This document shows positions 25,663-35,863 of a DNA stretch of 64,000 nucleotides, in pieces. A program made the translations under genes and the position numbers. Origin of the DNA: Sphingobacterium sp. CZ-2 (GTDB lineage: Bacteria; Bacteroidota; Bacteroidia; Sphingobacteriales; Sphingobacteriaceae); the NCBI RefSeq assembly GCF_004526235.1, contig NZ_CP038159.1, positions 248,001-312,000 on the forward strand. The letters run 5' to 3'. The stretch's first letter is position 1, and every line of letters begins with the position of its first letter. Below the pieces are notes generated by a model. That model searched no databases. It saw nothing but the letters and a program-made list of their open reading frames with translations, and was not told where the DNA came from.

Positions 25663-27090
25663 ATGGCAAAAGAGCAGATTTCTATTTTTGATATGTTTAA
25701 GATTGGGATTGGTCCTTCCAGTTCCCACACCTTAGGACCTTGGCGTGCTGCACAACGATTTGTGGAAGTGTTAAAAGAAAAAGCTGCACTCGACCGTGTT
25801 CAAACGGTGAATATCTTGCTCTTTGGATCACTTGCCAAAACGGGTGTTGGCCATGGTACCGATATTGCGGTATTATTAGGCTTAAGTGGCGATGATCCTG
25901 TCACATTCGATGTGCATGACGTGGTTCCCAAGGTGGACCGTATCAAAGCCAACAAAAAATTAACCTTGGGTGCTGAAAAGGAAATTGAATTCGACTACGA
26001 TACCAATTTACTATTCCTTTTCGACCAAAGTTTACCGTTCCATCCAAATGCGGTCACTTTCCAGGCTTTCCTAAGCGATGGTTCCGCCATCAGCGAAACC
26101 TATTACTCTATCGGAGGAGGTTTTGTTGTTCAGGAAAATGATACGGAAGGGGTATTGACAGAATTGGATCTGCCATTCCCCATCGATACCGCACAGGAAT
26201 TGATGGTTGCCTGCATGCGTACCGGACTTAAAATTTCGGAACTGGTGCTGGAGAACGAGTGCTCCTGGCGCTCAGAACAGGAAACCAAGCAAGGAGTGAT
26301 GCAGATCTTCCATACCATTAAGGAATGTATCTATAAAGGCTGCCATACCGATGGTGTACTCCCAGGAGGATTGCACGTGGAACGTCGGGCATCCAAATTG
26401 AACAAACGTATGCTGAAAGGGCGTACTTACCATGATTATGATACCTGGCTGGAAGCAATCCGTGCCGGTGGACGTGATTTTGGTTATATATTAGATTGTG
26501 TAAGCTGTTTTGCCTTGGCGGTAAATGAGGAGAATGCTTCCTTTGGCCGTGTGGTAACAGCACCTACAAACGGTGCAGCAGGGGTTATTCCTGCCGTACT
26601 GCAATATTATCTGGCATTTCATGATGCCTATAAGGAAGAGAAGATCATTCAATTCATCGCAACAGCTTCTGAGATCGGTTCTATCTTCAAAAAAGGAGCG
26701 ACGATTTCTGCGGCTATGGGCGGTTGCCAAGCTGAGATCGGTGTTTCCTCCGCGATGGCGGCGGGCGCATTGACCGAGTGCTTGGGAGGATCCCAACGCC
26801 AGGTCTTGATGGCAGCAGAGATAGCCATGGAGCATCATTTAGGACTGACCTGCGACCCTATTGGTGGTCTGGTTCAGATTCCATGTATTGAGCGGAATAC
26901 CATGGGCGCGATCAAGGCCATTACAGCAGCCCAATTGGCGCTTCAATCCAATCCGGACAAAGCCAAAGTGAGTTTGGATGCGGTAGTGAGCACCATGTGG
27001 GAGACCGCATTGGATATGAACGCCAAATATAAAGAAACGGCTGATGGTGGATTGGCCATCAAAGTGCCATTGAGTTTACCAGAATGTTAA
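25663..27090 (+). CDS. sdaA: L-serine ammonia-lyase, iron-sulfur type, single chain
   Basis: Deaminates L-serine to pyruvate and ammonia with a 4Fe-4S cluster. The 475-residue protein fuses the beta and alpha domains found as two subunits in some Gram-positives. The first domain opens [19 protein letters not shown]. The second has [37 protein letters not shown] and [17 protein letters not shown], which together supply the cluster cysteines. The product's intermediate 2-aminoacrylate is detoxified by RidA, whose gene lies 9 kb away at 34182. It is followed 16 bases later by the MBL-fold gene on the same strand. Confidence 0.95.
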   Translation: MAKEQISIFDMFKIGIGPSSSHTLGPWRAAQRFVEVLKEKAALDRVQTVNILLFGSLAKTGVGHGTDIAVLLGLSGDDPVTFDVHDVVPKVDRIKANKKLTLGAEKEIEFDYDTNLLFLFDQSLPFHPNAVTFQAFLSDGSAISETYYSIGGGFVVQENDTEGVLTELDLPFPIDTAQELMVACMRTGLKISELVLENECSWRSEQETKQGVMQIFHTIKECIYKGCHTDGVLPGGLHVERRASKLNKRMLKGRTYHDYDTWLEAIRAGGRDFGYILDCVSCFALAVNEENASFGRVVTAPTNGAAGVIPAVLQYYLAFHDAYKEEKIIQFIATASEIGSIFKKGATISAAMGGCQAEIGVSSAMAAGALTECLGGSQRQVLMAAEIAMEHHLGLTCDPIGGLVQIPCIERNTMGAIKAITAAQLALQSNPDKAKVSLDAVVSTMWETALDMNAKYKETADGGLAIKVPLSLPEC

Positions 27091-27106
27091 TCCTTTAAAT
27101 TTTTCC

Positions 27107-27940
27107 ATGATTAGGTATTGTGCGTTAGCTTCAGGGAGTAATGGAAACAGCTATTATATAGCGAAAGGGAATACGGCTATTCTGGTGGATGTGGGCATCA
27201 ACAATAAGCATCTGCATCTGCGGATGGCTAGTCTGGGAATTAACCCTGCCAGCATCGATGCCATTTTTATTACCCATGAACATACGGACCACATCTGCGG
27301 ATTGGCCGTGTTTGCCAAAAGGTACCAGATACCGGTTTATCTGACCGTAGGGACCTATGAATCCTCCCGAATTCAATTACCGGAGTATCTCTTGCATTTT
27401 ATCAAAGCCGATTCCATTGTAAATGTTGGTGACTTATCCGTTTATGGCATTCCTAAATACCATGACGCAAAGGAACCCTGCAGTTTCATGGTTACTGATG
27501 GAGAAATCAATATTTCGGTATTGACCGATATCGGAAGGATCTGTGTAAATGTGATGAAGGCGATCGAGATTTCCGATGTGCTGTTCCTGGAATCCAACTT
27601 CGATGAGGATATGTTGCAGAATGGAAGATATCCCTATTACCTAAAGAATAGGATCCGAGGAGGAGAGGGCCATCTTTCCAACAGGATTTCGATGGATGCC
27701 TTTTTGGCCCATCGTTCTTCCCGGATGAAACACCTGATCCTTGGCCACCTCTCCGGCGAGAACAATAGGGTAGAACTGGTGGAAGAATTATTTGCTCCTC
27801 ATTGTGTAGAGATGATACTGTCGGTGGCGAAACGAACCGAACCCAGTGCTTTGTTCCAAATCGCTAGACCAGTGGAAACGGAAATAAGCTATACATCGAT
27901 TACCTATCAATCCATTCAGATTGAAGGCTATTCCGATTAA
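27107..27940 (+). CDS. MBL-fold metallo-hydrolase (YycJ/WalJ-like)
   Basis: A 277-residue cytoplasmic metallo-beta-lactamase-fold hydrolase. It begins CALASGSNGNSYYIAKGNTAILVD, with the di-metal motif FITHEHTDHICGL, a later LTDIGRI Asp, and HLILGHLSGENN near the C-terminus. This layout is that of the YycJ/WalJ group, proposed to act as nucleases. The substrate is unproven. It is probably co-transcribed with sdaA and ends at a strong terminator. Confidence 0.85.
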   Translation: MIRYCALASGSNGNSYYIAKGNTAILVDVGINNKHLHLRMASLGINPASIDAIFITHEHTDHICGLAVFAKRYQIPVYLTVGTYESSRIQLPEYLLHFIKADSIVNVGDLSVYGIPKYHDAKEPCSFMVTDGEINISVLTDIGRICVNVMKAIEISDVLFLESNFDEDMLQNGRYPYYLKNRIRGGEGHLSNRISMDAFLAHRSSRMKHLILGHLSGENNRVELVEELFAPHCVEMILSVAKRTEPSALFQIARPVETEISYTSITYQSIQIEGYSD

Positions 27941-27956
27941 TTGAAATAAAAATAAT

Positions 27957-27992
27957 AAAAGCCCTTTTCCTGAGCAGGATAAGGGCTTTTTT
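27957..27992 (+). terminator. Rho-independent terminator
   Basis: A 16-bp stem (AAAAGCCCTT...CCTG with one T:T mismatch) with an AG loop precedes a T run. It closes the sdaA/MBL unit. Confidence 0.9.
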
Positions 27993-28017
27993 GTGGATGT
28001 ATTTAACGATTGCTAAC

Positions 28018-28485
28018 TTAGTGCTGGATCAAATTTTTGATGGCACTTACAGGGATGGCTTCTTTGATGACCATTTGGAGGTTTTTCTGCTCCGCCTGGT
28101 TGTAATAAAATGATCGGGTTAGGGAGACAATTCCGGCAATATTTCCTTTATTGTCGAAAATTGGCCCACCGCTTGACCCAGCAGCATAATCTGCCGTGAT
28201 CTCCATTTTTCTGCTCATGATACCGGCATTGCTTTCCGTCATGCAGGCAACTCTACCAGAGGTATAATAGTAGAAATAATCTCTTGGATGGGAAATGACA
28301 AACACGTCTGAACCTGCCTTCAAATCAGTTCCAATCGGATTGGCGGCAATCTTCTTTCCGTTCAGGTTGGCTTTAAGGATATCGATATCGGCCTCCTTGC
28401 TATAGCTCAATACAGAATCTATCCGGTATTAGTTTCCGGCATAATCGGCCAACATCAGGTGGATGGTAGAACTAAACCTAGAATC
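28018..28485 (-). pseudogene. Remnant of a trypsin-like serine protease (C-terminal half)
   Basis: The minus strand keeps the C-terminal barrel of a trypsin/DegP-like protease. It has SKEADIDILKANL (catalytic Asp region) and ADYAAGSSGGPIFDNKGNIAGIVS (catalytic Ser in GSSGGP). The frame continues upstream as STIHLMLADYAGN, then a TAA at 28429-28431, then YRIDSVLSYSKEAD. Coding similarity disappears beyond about 28485, where the leader of the divergent lipoprotein gene begins. The half with the catalytic His and any signal peptide is therefore missing. The only possible start of the intact part is a TTG at 28410. A truncated, dead gene is the simplest reading. Confidence 0.75.
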
Positions 28486-28509
28486 TTAATTCCTTAAAAC
28501 CTTATTATT

Positions 28510-30012
28510 ATGAAAAATACTTTTAATAATATTTTATATATCTTCCTGTCCATTGCATTATTTACAGGATGTAGTAAAGATTTAGGAAACTATGATTACC
28601 AGGATTTGAATAAAATCGATTCGGTAACAATTGCTACGGGTCGTCCATTAGCTTCAACCACATTTTCATTATCTATGGGAGAAACGTTGGAGATTAAGCC
28701 CACTCTCTATAGCTCAATGTAATCAGATGACAATGATTACACATTTGCTTGGGTAATAAATGGAGATACAGTAAGTCATGAAAAAAACCTTGTTTTTAAT
28801 ACACAAGGGGTTAATCCTGGAGTTCTTCGTTCAAACTTTTATGTTTTCGATAAATCCACGAATACAAAAAACAACTATCATTTTGTTATAAATTTAGCGG
28901 CAAGTATAACTCGAGGTTATTATCTACTGGCAGAAGATGAAAATAGAAATGCGCACTTATTTTTAAAGGGAAATGAGCGGACAAGTAAATTTTACCACTA
29001 TAACAATTATGGAGAATATACTTTTGGGAAAAACCCTTTAAGTGTCGAACTCTACCATTATGCAACTTCAGCGTCAAATGGTCAATTTACGACGATTACT
29101 GTTGCAACTGAAGAAGGAGAGAATCCGATAATAAGAGCAGGTAGCAGAACCAATTTGCCAATCCTACTTTTCAATCGTCAAACATCTATGATTTTTGATC
29201 CCGTTGCGGGTGGTTTCCAACCTAGCCGAGTTAAAATAAATCAAAATCAAGGTACTACTAGTATTGGAAAAAAGATTAGAGCTATCGCTAATGGTGTTGT
29301 GAGTACCGATGTATATAATGATCCTTTAAATTATGATTTTGGAAAAGGGGATTATTACGTGAATGAAGGAACTTTCAAAGGACTGTTTTTAGTAGGTTAT
29401 GATTATAGGAATGAAAAATTAAGAGTATTCGCAAGTAAATATGGAGCTGCAGAAAACACCTATCAAACAACATTAGATCATTTGATTCAGGAAGATTTTA
29501 AAGGTCATGAAGTATTAGGTGGAGTCGAAGATTATATTACCTGGGTAAACAGCTTTGTTTTAACTAAAAATGGCGATGACGTTGCGCTTCACCGGTTTGA
29601 TTTTAGTCAATCATCTGTAAATGGATATTTGCCAAATAAACATATCGTTGTTGCTAGGAAGAAAATGCCGGAAATGATGAACCAAATAGGTATACGTTAT
29701 AGAAATGGAGCAGGTTTCTGGTATTTTGCAAGCGGTCGTAAATTGTACAGGTTTTCTAATAGTGGATTTGATGTTCAAGAAGTTTTGACCCTACCAAATG
29801 ACGGAACAGGAGATATTACTGCATGGAATTTTGATTACAGCCCTGCTGGTCAATTCAAATATATCATTGTTGCTACCTACAATCCTAGTTCTACCAAAGA
29901 ATTCAAGGGTTCAGTTTATACCTATGCAATCAACGGAACAACGCCATTGAACGTGGAAACAGAAGTAACTCACAAAGTTGTTGATTTGAAAGCTGGTTAT
30001 TTACCATATTAA
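28510..30012 (+). pseudogene. PKD-like family lipoprotein with an in-frame stop
   Basis: The N-terminus (LSIALFTGC lipobox, then SKDLGNYDYQDLNKIDSVTI) is typical of PKD-like lipoproteins encoded with SusC/SusD in Bacteroidota. After 70 codons TAA at 28720-28722 interrupts the frame. The same frame then stays open to 30012, encoding SDDNDYTFAWVINGDTVSH and a long beta-propeller-like part (RGYYLLAEDENRNAHLFL and later AWNFDYSPAGQFKYIIVAT). Restoring one codon would give about 500 residues, a normal length. No SusC/SusD is adjacent, so it may have lost its partners. Internal starts (29155) would lack the export signal. Confidence 0.8.
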
Positions 30013-30033
30013 ACAACCTCAAAGTTGAAATTG

Positions 30034-30070
30034 AAAAAGGCCATCAGATAATATTTCTGATGGCCTTTTT
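30034..30070. terminator. Bidirectional Rho-independent terminator
   Basis: AAAAAGGCCATCAGA pairs with TCTGATGGCCTTTTT across a 7-base loop, between the convergent PKD-like and lipB genes. Confidence 0.9.
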
Positions 30071-30100
30071 ATTTTCAAGGCTACCTAAATAATCCTTCCT

Positions 30101-30799
30101 TTAAACAATCTCCATTTGAAACAATTCCGCGATATGCTTCCTTAACTTCCCTTTCACCTCTTCCATATCCAATTTCCGCCCCAACTCCCTTTCCATAGAA
30201 GTCACATCCTTATCATCGATTCCGCAAGGAATAATATTTCCAAAATATTCCAGATCAGCATTCACATTAAAAGCAAAACCATGCATGGTTACCCAACGCG
30301 ATGCCCGAACACCCATTGCACAGATCTTACGCGCCTTTTCATTATCCGCATCCAGCCAAACACCGGTATACCCCGGATATCGACCAGCCGCAATACCATA
30401 ATCCGCCAAAGTAAGAATGATCGCCTCCTCCAAGGTCCTTAAATACAAATGTATATCCGTGAAGAAATTATCCAGATCCAGGATCGGATAACCCACAATC
30501 TGCCCAGGACCATGATAGGTAATATCACCACCCCGGTTAATTTTATAGAAAGTAGCGTTTTTCTCCTTCAACCCCTCCTCATCCAACAGAAGATACTCCT
30601 CATGCCCACTTTTACCCAAGGTATACACATGTGGATGCTCTGTAAATACCAAAAAATTAGGCGTAGGATCGGTGGTATTATTGACCCTATTATTATGTTT
30701 TATGGCGAGGGTTTCAGCAAATATCGCTTCTTGTTTATCCCAAGCTACCTGATAATCCTGTAGCCCCCAATCCAAATATTTTACTTCTTTGTTTTGCAT
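30101..30799 (-). CDS. lipB: Lipoyl(octanoyl) transferase LipB
   Basis: Transfers octanoate from acyl carrier protein to lipoyl domains of 2-oxoacid dehydrogenases and GcvH. The 232-residue protein shows INRGGDITYHGPGQIVGYPIL, the family signature. KICAMGVRASRWVTMHGFAFNVN contains the conserved Lys, and YFGNIIPCGI holds the catalytic Cys. It is last in a run of four minus-strand genes (ridA, recG, hflX, lipB) with gaps of 4, 41 and 40 bases. Confidence 0.95.
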   Translation of the reverse strand: MQNKEVKYLDWGLQDYQVAWDKQEAIFAETLAIKHNNRVNNTTDPTPNFLVFTEHPHVYTLGKSGHEEYLLLDEEGLKEKNATFYKINRGGDITYHGPGQIVGYPILDLDNFFTDIHLYLRTLEEAIILTLADYGIAAGRYPGYTGVWLDADNEKARKICAMGVRASRWVTMHGFAFNVNADLEYFGNIIPCGIDDKDVTSMERELGRKLDMEEVKGKLRKHIAELFQMEIV

Positions 30800-30839
30800 T
30801 TTAAATAAGGCAAATTAATAAAGTAGATTAACATCAAAT

Positions 30840-32030
30840 TTAATAAAGCAAGTTATTGTAAGGATATCGAGCATTATGCATTTTCACGATCACCTCATAA
30901 AGCTTATCCTTCAATTCTTCCACATTGATCTTATCGGTAGCCGAAATAAAAATAGCCGGATCCGCATTTTTTGCCATCCAAGAATTCCGGAAATCATCCA
31001 ACGTGATCTTGATCTCTTCACCATCCTCATCCGTTTCGATCGCAGGTTTATACGCATCGATCTTATTGAAAACCGTGATGATCGGCTTATCCACAGCACC
31101 TATATCCTTCAATGTCTCGTTTACCGCAATAAGTTGGTCCTCAAAATAGGGGTGGGAAATATCCACCACATGGATCAAGACATCGGCCTCACGAACTTCA
31201 TCCAAAGTAGATTTGAAACACTCCACCAAATGGTGAGGGAGTTTGCGGATAAATCCTACCGTATCGGATAATAAGAAAGGCAGATTGTCGATCACGACTT
31301 TACGCACCGTGGTATCCAAGGTTGCAAAAAGCTTATTCTCGATCAGTACTTCCGACTTGGAAATCATGTTCATGATGGTAGATTTACCTACGTTGGTATA
31401 TCCAACCAATGCCACCCGGATCATTTCTCCACGGTTCTTCCGTTGGGTCTCATTCTGTCTATCGATCTGCTTCAAACGATCCTTCAACAAAGAGATTTTG
31501 TTCAAGATCATCCGTCTATCACTCTCGATCTGGGATTCACCCGGACCACGCATACCAATACCACCACGCTGACGCTCCAAGTGGGTCCACATTCGGGTCA
31601 AGCGAGGTAATAGGTATTGCAATTGCGCCAGTTCTACCTGGGTCTTTGCCTGTGCGGTTTGTGCATGTTTGGCGAAGATATCCAGGATCAGGTTGGAGCG
31701 GTCCAATACTTTGATCTCAAAATATTTTTCGATGTTTCTTAATTGGGAAGGGGAAAGCTCATCGTCGAATACGACCATATCGATCTCTTCCGCTTTGATA
31801 TATTCCTTGATCTCATCCAATTTACCACTTCCTACAAAAGTAGCACGGTCTGGATAGGCCAATTTCTGGGTGAAGATCCCTTTGGTTACTCCACCAGCGG
31901 TGCTCACCAAAAATTCTAGTTCTTCGAGGTATTCTTTTGCCGTTTCGTCGGAAACATCCGGGGTGATCACACTGACCAATACCGCAGTCTCCGGCTTATG
32001 GGCCGTTTCATATATTTTCGTTCTTGCCAT
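30840..32030 (-). CDS. hflX: Ribosome-associated GTPase HflX
   Basis: GTPase that binds the 50S subunit and splits stalled or hibernating ribosomes. The 396-residue protein has the N-terminal HflX domain (FVGSGKLDEIKEYI, and the glycine-rich GGIGMRGPGESQIE linker) and a GTPase domain. In the latter, VALVGYTNVGKSTIMN is the P-loop, LSDTVGFI the DxxG box and TVFNKIDA the NKxD box. Length is normal. It lies between recG and lipB on the same strand. Confidence 0.95.
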   Translation of the reverse strand: MARTKIYETAHKPETAVLVSVITPDVSDETAKEYLEELEFLVSTAGGVTKGIFTQKLAYPDRATFVGSGKLDEIKEYIKAEEIDMVVFDDELSPSQLRNIEKYFEIKVLDRSNLILDIFAKHAQTAQAKTQVELAQLQYLLPRLTRMWTHLERQRGGIGMRGPGESQIESDRRMILNKISLLKDRLKQIDRQNETQRKNRGEMIRVALVGYTNVGKSTIMNMISKSEVLIENKLFATLDTTVRKVVIDNLPFLLSDTVGFIRKLPHHLVECFKSTLDEVREADVLIHVVDISHPYFEDQLIAVNETLKDIGAVDKPIITVFNKIDAYKPAIETDEDGEEIKITLDDFRNSWMAKNADPAIFISATDKINVEELKDKLYEVIVKMHNARYPYNNLLY

Positions 32031-32071
32031 TTAGTGTTTTTATAAGGAACAAGTTTACAAAGGTAAAGTTT

Positions 32072-34177
32072 TTAGGAGATTTTGTCCCAAGAAATACTTG
32101 GCTGCCCTTTTTGGATGTAATGCAGCAATAGGCGGTTTTCTGGTGCCCCCAATTCGGGATCCTCTTGGAACAGTTGGATGACGGATTGCCGAGCTTCCGT
32201 CAGGATAGCCTGATCCTTTGCCAGATCTGCAATTTTCATGTCCAGTACACCGGATTGCTGTGTTCCGGAAATATCTCCAGGTCCCCGCAATTGCAGATCA
32301 ACCTCCGCGATCTCAAAGCCGTCGTTGGTCCGCACCATCGTTTCTAAACGCGTCCGACCTTCCTTGCTCAATTTATCGCCCGACATGAGGATACAGAACG
32401 ATTGCTCCGCGCCACGGCCAACCCGTCCTCGTAACTGGTGAAGCTGGGAGAGCCCGAATCTCTCCGAATTCTCAATCACCATCACGGAAGCATTAGGCAC
32501 ATTGACCCCTACCTCGATCACCGTGGTGGCCACCATGATCTGGGTTTCGCCTTTAATAAAACGCTGCATTTCAAAGTCCTTGTCCTTCACGGGCATCTTG
32601 CCATGGACGATGCTGATGCGGTAATCCGGAAGCGGAAATTCCCGCATCAGCCCCTCCAATCCTGCTTCCAGGTATAAAAGGTCTAATTTTTCACTTTCCT
32701 TGATCAAGGGATAGACAATATATACCTGCCTTCCTTTAGCAATCTCTTCCCGCATGAATCCAAACACCCTCAGGCGTTGGTTCTCGAAGAAATGTACGGT
32801 TTTAATAGGTTTTCTTCCTGCCGGCAATTCATCGATAATGGAAATATCCAAGTCGCCATACATGGTCATAGCCAATGTACGAGGGATCGGAGTGGCGGTC
32901 ATGACCAGCATATGGGGCGGAATGATATTCTTACGCCATAATTTGGCCCGTTGTTCTACGCCAAAGCGGTGTTGCTCATCGATCACCACAAATCCAATGT
33001 TCTTGAATTTCACCTTATCCTCAATCAGAGCATGAGTACCGATCAGGATATCCAAGGTGCCATCTTCCAATTCCTGATGGATGATCCTTCGGGCTTTGGT
33101 TGGGGTGGATCCGGTCAATAATCGAACCTTACAGATGTCTTCGCCCAATAAGGAGGTTATTCCATGGTAATGTTGGGTAGCCAGGATTTCGGTAGGTGCC
33201 ATCATACAGGCCTGGAAACCATTGTCTATGGCCAATAGCATGCTCATCAAGGCCACAACGGTTTTTCCTGAACCAACGTCACCCTGAACCAATCGGTTCA
33301 TTTGCGCGCCGGTATTACAATCCAATCTGATTTCCTTAACAACCCTTTTCTGCGCGTTGGTCAATGGGAAAGGCAGTCTTTCGGTGAAGAATCTATTGAA
33401 TTTTTCACCAACCTGATCGAACCGATGGCCTTTATATTTCTGGGTGTTTAACTGTTTGTTCCTTAATAGTTTTAACTGAATGAAGAACAGTTCTTCAAAC
33501 TTCAACCTACGGATAGCTAGTTTCAGGATCTGCTCGTTCTGCGGAAAATGGATGCCCAATAAAGCCTGTTGAAAAGAAATCAACTGGTGTTTTTCCATCA
33601 GGTAAGCGGGAAGGGTTTCAGCCACGCCTTTTAAAACCGTCATCAAAGCCGTTTCCTGGAGTTTCTGAATTCCCCGGCTATCCAGGTTGGCCTTTTTCAG
33701 CTTTTCCGTGGAAGAGTAAACGGGTTGCATCGTCTGGTTACCGATCTTTTTCGTCTGCTGTTGATAGAGCTCCATTTCAGGGTGGGTCATGGAGATATTT
33801 CCATTGAATTCGCTCGGTTTTCCGTAGATTATATAAGCGGACCCCACCTGCAACGTTTTTTTGAGCCAGGTAAGGCTTTGGAACCAAACCAGTTCCATCA
33901 AACCCGTTTCATCCCGGAATTGGCCCACCAATCGGCGTCCTCTTTTTTCGCCCACTTCCTGCAGGCTAATCAAACGGCCAAGCACCTGCGCGCCGATCAT
34001 ATCGGCATGGAGTTCCCGAACCTTATGGAATTTTGTCCGGTCGATGTATCGGAAGGGGTAACATTGCAGGAGATCGCCAATACTGAAGACCATCAACTCC
34101 TTTTTGAGAAGGTCGGCCTTTTGAGGGCCTACACCTTTCAGGTATTCAATAGGAGTTATTAACGATAGTTCAGCCAT
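32072..34177 (-). CDS. recG: ATP-dependent DNA helicase RecG
   Basis: Branch-migrating helicase that remodels stalled replication forks and Holliday junctions. From the ATG at 34177 (MAELSLITPIEYLKGVGPQKAD) it has 701 residues. A longer in-frame start at 34204 would overlap ridA and is not preferred. Motifs are QGDVGSGKTVVAL (Walker A), VIDEQHRFGVEQR (DExH-type box II), VMTATPIPRTL (motif III) and QLRGRVGRGAEQSFC (motif VI), after an N-terminal wedge domain. It is 4 bases from ridA. Confidence 0.95.
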   Translation of the reverse strand: MAELSLITPIEYLKGVGPQKADLLKKELMVFSIGDLLQCYPFRYIDRTKFHKVRELHADMIGAQVLGRLISLQEVGEKRGRRLVGQFRDETGLMELVWFQSLTWLKKTLQVGSAYIIYGKPSEFNGNISMTHPEMELYQQQTKKIGNQTMQPVYSSTEKLKKANLDSRGIQKLQETALMTVLKGVAETLPAYLMEKHQLISFQQALLGIHFPQNEQILKLAIRRLKFEELFFIQLKLLRNKQLNTQKYKGHRFDQVGEKFNRFFTERLPFPLTNAQKRVVKEIRLDCNTGAQMNRLVQGDVGSGKTVVALMSMLLAIDNGFQACMMAPTEILATQHYHGITSLLGEDICKVRLLTGSTPTKARRIIHQELEDGTLDILIGTHALIEDKVKFKNIGFVVIDEQHRFGVEQRAKLWRKNIIPPHMLVMTATPIPRTLAMTMYGDLDISIIDELPAGRKPIKTVHFFENQRLRVFGFMREEIAKGRQVYIVYPLIKESEKLDLLYLEAGLEGLMREFPLPDYRISIVHGKMPVKDKDFEMQRFIKGETQIMVATTVIEVGVNVPNASVMVIENSERFGLSQLHQLRGRVGRGAEQSFCILMSGDKLSKEGRTRLETMVRTNDGFEIAEVDLQLRGPGDISGTQQSGVLDMKIADLAKDQAILTEARQSVIQLFQEDPELGAPENRLLLHYIQKGQPSISWDKIS

Positions 34178-34181
34178 GGGA

Positions 34182-34574
34182 TTAATCCCGTGCTTTCCAT
34201 GCAATGACGGAGATTTCTACATTCACTTCTTTGGGAAGTGTTTTTACCGCTACGCATTCCCTTGCCGGTTGGTTGTCCTTGAAATATTGCGCATACACTT
34301 CGTTTACCGTTGCAAAATAATCCATAGAACTTAAGAAAATGGATGTTTTCACGACATCTTCAAAATCATAACCTGCATTTTTCAGGATGGCACCTACATT
34401 TTTCAACACCTGGTGTGCTTCATCTTCTACACCTGTCGTGATCAGTTCCATGCTTTCTGGAATCAATGGAATCTGTCCGGAAACATATAAGGTATTATCC
34501 GCTTTGATCGCTTGGTTGTATGGTCCAATGGCTGCGGGCGCTTTATCTGTATTTAATATCTCTTTTTTAGACAT
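34182..34574 (-). CDS. ridA: RidA family enamine/imine deaminase
   Basis: Hydrolyses reactive 2-aminoacrylate and related enamines to 2-oxoacids, protecting PLP enzymes. The 130-residue protein is standard for the family: KAPAAIGPYNQAIKADNTLYVSGQIPL at the start, and PARECVAVKTLPKEVNVEISVIAW with the substrate-binding Arg. It is the first gene of the ridA-recG-hflX-lipB run. sdaA, a producer of 2-aminoacrylate-type intermediates, lies within 10 kb but is not in the same operon. Confidence 0.94.
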   Translation of the reverse strand: MSKKEILNTDKAPAAIGPYNQAIKADNTLYVSGQIPLIPESMELITTGVEDEAHQVLKNVGAILKNAGYDFEDVVKTSIFLSSMDYFATVNEVYAQYFKDNQPARECVAVKTLPKEVNVEISVIAWKARD

Positions 34575-34685
34575 GATAGGCAGTATTATCGTAGTTGAAT
34601 TTATGTTATTGTTTCTTTAATACCGACTAATATACGATTAGCCCATTGGATTTTCAAGATTTGCATACATTAACTAACTTGCAGG

Positions 34686-35798
34686 ATGAAACAGAAATTA
34701 GCTTTGGTCAATGGGACCATCTATAATGGATATGAAATCCGTGAGGATGCAGTTTTACTGATCAATCAAGATAGGATTACAGGGATTGTTGGTAAAGAGG
34801 CTGTTCCTGAAGAATATCAGGTGGTGGATGTGCAAGGCGCGAATATCTGCCCGGGATTGATCGACCTGCAATTGTATGGAACTGGAGAGGATCTTTTCTC
34901 CGCTGAACTGACTGCCGAATCTTTGGAAAAAATTAACCTCAACCTGCTTAAACAGGGTTGTACTGCTTACATGATGACCCTGGCCACCAATACCTTGGAG
35001 GTGTTTAAAGAGGCTATAGCCGTTTTTCGGCAAACAAAACCTTCCGCAGCCCTTGGCTTGCATTTGGAAGGACCGTTTCTAAATGAAGCAAAAAGGGGGG
35101 CTCATCCTGCCGAACTGATCATGGAAGCGACCTTGCCTATTTTGGAAGACCTTCTGGAAGGCAACGACGATGTGGTTAAAATGATGACCATTGCGCCAGA
35201 GAAAACCAAACAGGAATGTTTGGATTACCTAAATAAGAAAGGCTTATTGCTGTCTGCAGGGCATAGTACAGCCACTTTTGAAGAGGCTACGCAAGCCTTT
35301 GATCATGGGGTGAAAACAGCTACCCATCTTTGGAATGCGATGTCGCCGCTGCAGCACCGGGAAGTTGGACTGCCAGGCGCTGTTTTTAATCATCCAAAAG
35401 CCTATTCCTCTATCATTGTTGATGGTATACATGTGAATTATGAAGCCGTGAAAATTAGTAAACAGGCAATGGGTGAGCGATTGTTTCTGATCACGGATGC
35501 TGTGGCCACTTGTCATAAAGGGATATATCAGCATGTACTGAATGGGGATCATTTCGTGCTGCCGGATGGAACATTGTCTGGATCGGCATTGACCCAATTG
35601 CAATCTGTACAGAACTGTGTGCAAAATGTAGGAATTCCGTTGGATGAAAGTATCCGAATGGCAACGTTGTACCCCGCCCGTTTGATCGAAAGATCGGATA
35701 TCGGAAATCTGAATGAAGGATCAATGGCGAATGTACTGGTTTTTGATACTGATTTTCAGGTTCAACAGGTCATTTTTGAAGGCGAAACGCTTCTTTAA
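34686..35798 (+). CDS. nagA: N-acetylglucosamine-6-phosphate deacetylase NagA
   Basis: Converts GlcNAc-6-phosphate to glucosamine-6-phosphate and acetate, the common exit of GlcNAc and MurNAc catabolism. The 370-residue amidohydrolase has HLEGPFLNEAKRGAHP (metal site), LLSAGHSTATFEEATQA, KTATHLWNAMSPLQHREVG (metal-binding His) and LITDAVATC with the catalytic Asp. It is divergent from the ridA run and 65 bases before a GHL10 lipoprotein gene on the same strand. Its product is exactly what follows from MurQ action, so it completes the pathway encoded at 59-61 kb. Confidence 0.93.
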   Translation: MKQKLALVNGTIYNGYEIREDAVLLINQDRITGIVGKEAVPEEYQVVDVQGANICPGLIDLQLYGTGEDLFSAELTAESLEKINLNLLKQGCTAYMMTLATNTLEVFKEAIAVFRQTKPSAALGLHLEGPFLNEAKRGAHPAELIMEATLPILEDLLEGNDDVVKMMTIAPEKTKQECLDYLNKKGLLLSAGHSTATFEEATQAFDHGVKTATHLWNAMSPLQHREVGLPGAVFNHPKAYSSIIVDGIHVNYEAVKISKQAMGERLFLITDAVATCHKGIYQHVLNGDHFVLPDGTLSGSALTQLQSVQNCVQNVGIPLDESIRMATLYPARLIERSDIGNLNEGSMANVLVFDTDFQVQQVIFEGETLL

Positions 35799-35863
35799 TC
35801 TATAACGAATAAGTTACAATTTGATTCCAAGGTAATAAAAACCGTAGTTTTGCGTGTTAAGAT

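Noticed and set aside
29155..30012. Independent 285-codon gene starting at 29155
   Set aside because: The same frame is open back to the stop at 28720 and matches the PKD-like protein; a start here would lack an export signal.
32072..34204. recG start at 34204
   Set aside because: It would overlap the end of ridA by 23 bases. The ATG at 34177 starts directly at the conserved N-terminus.
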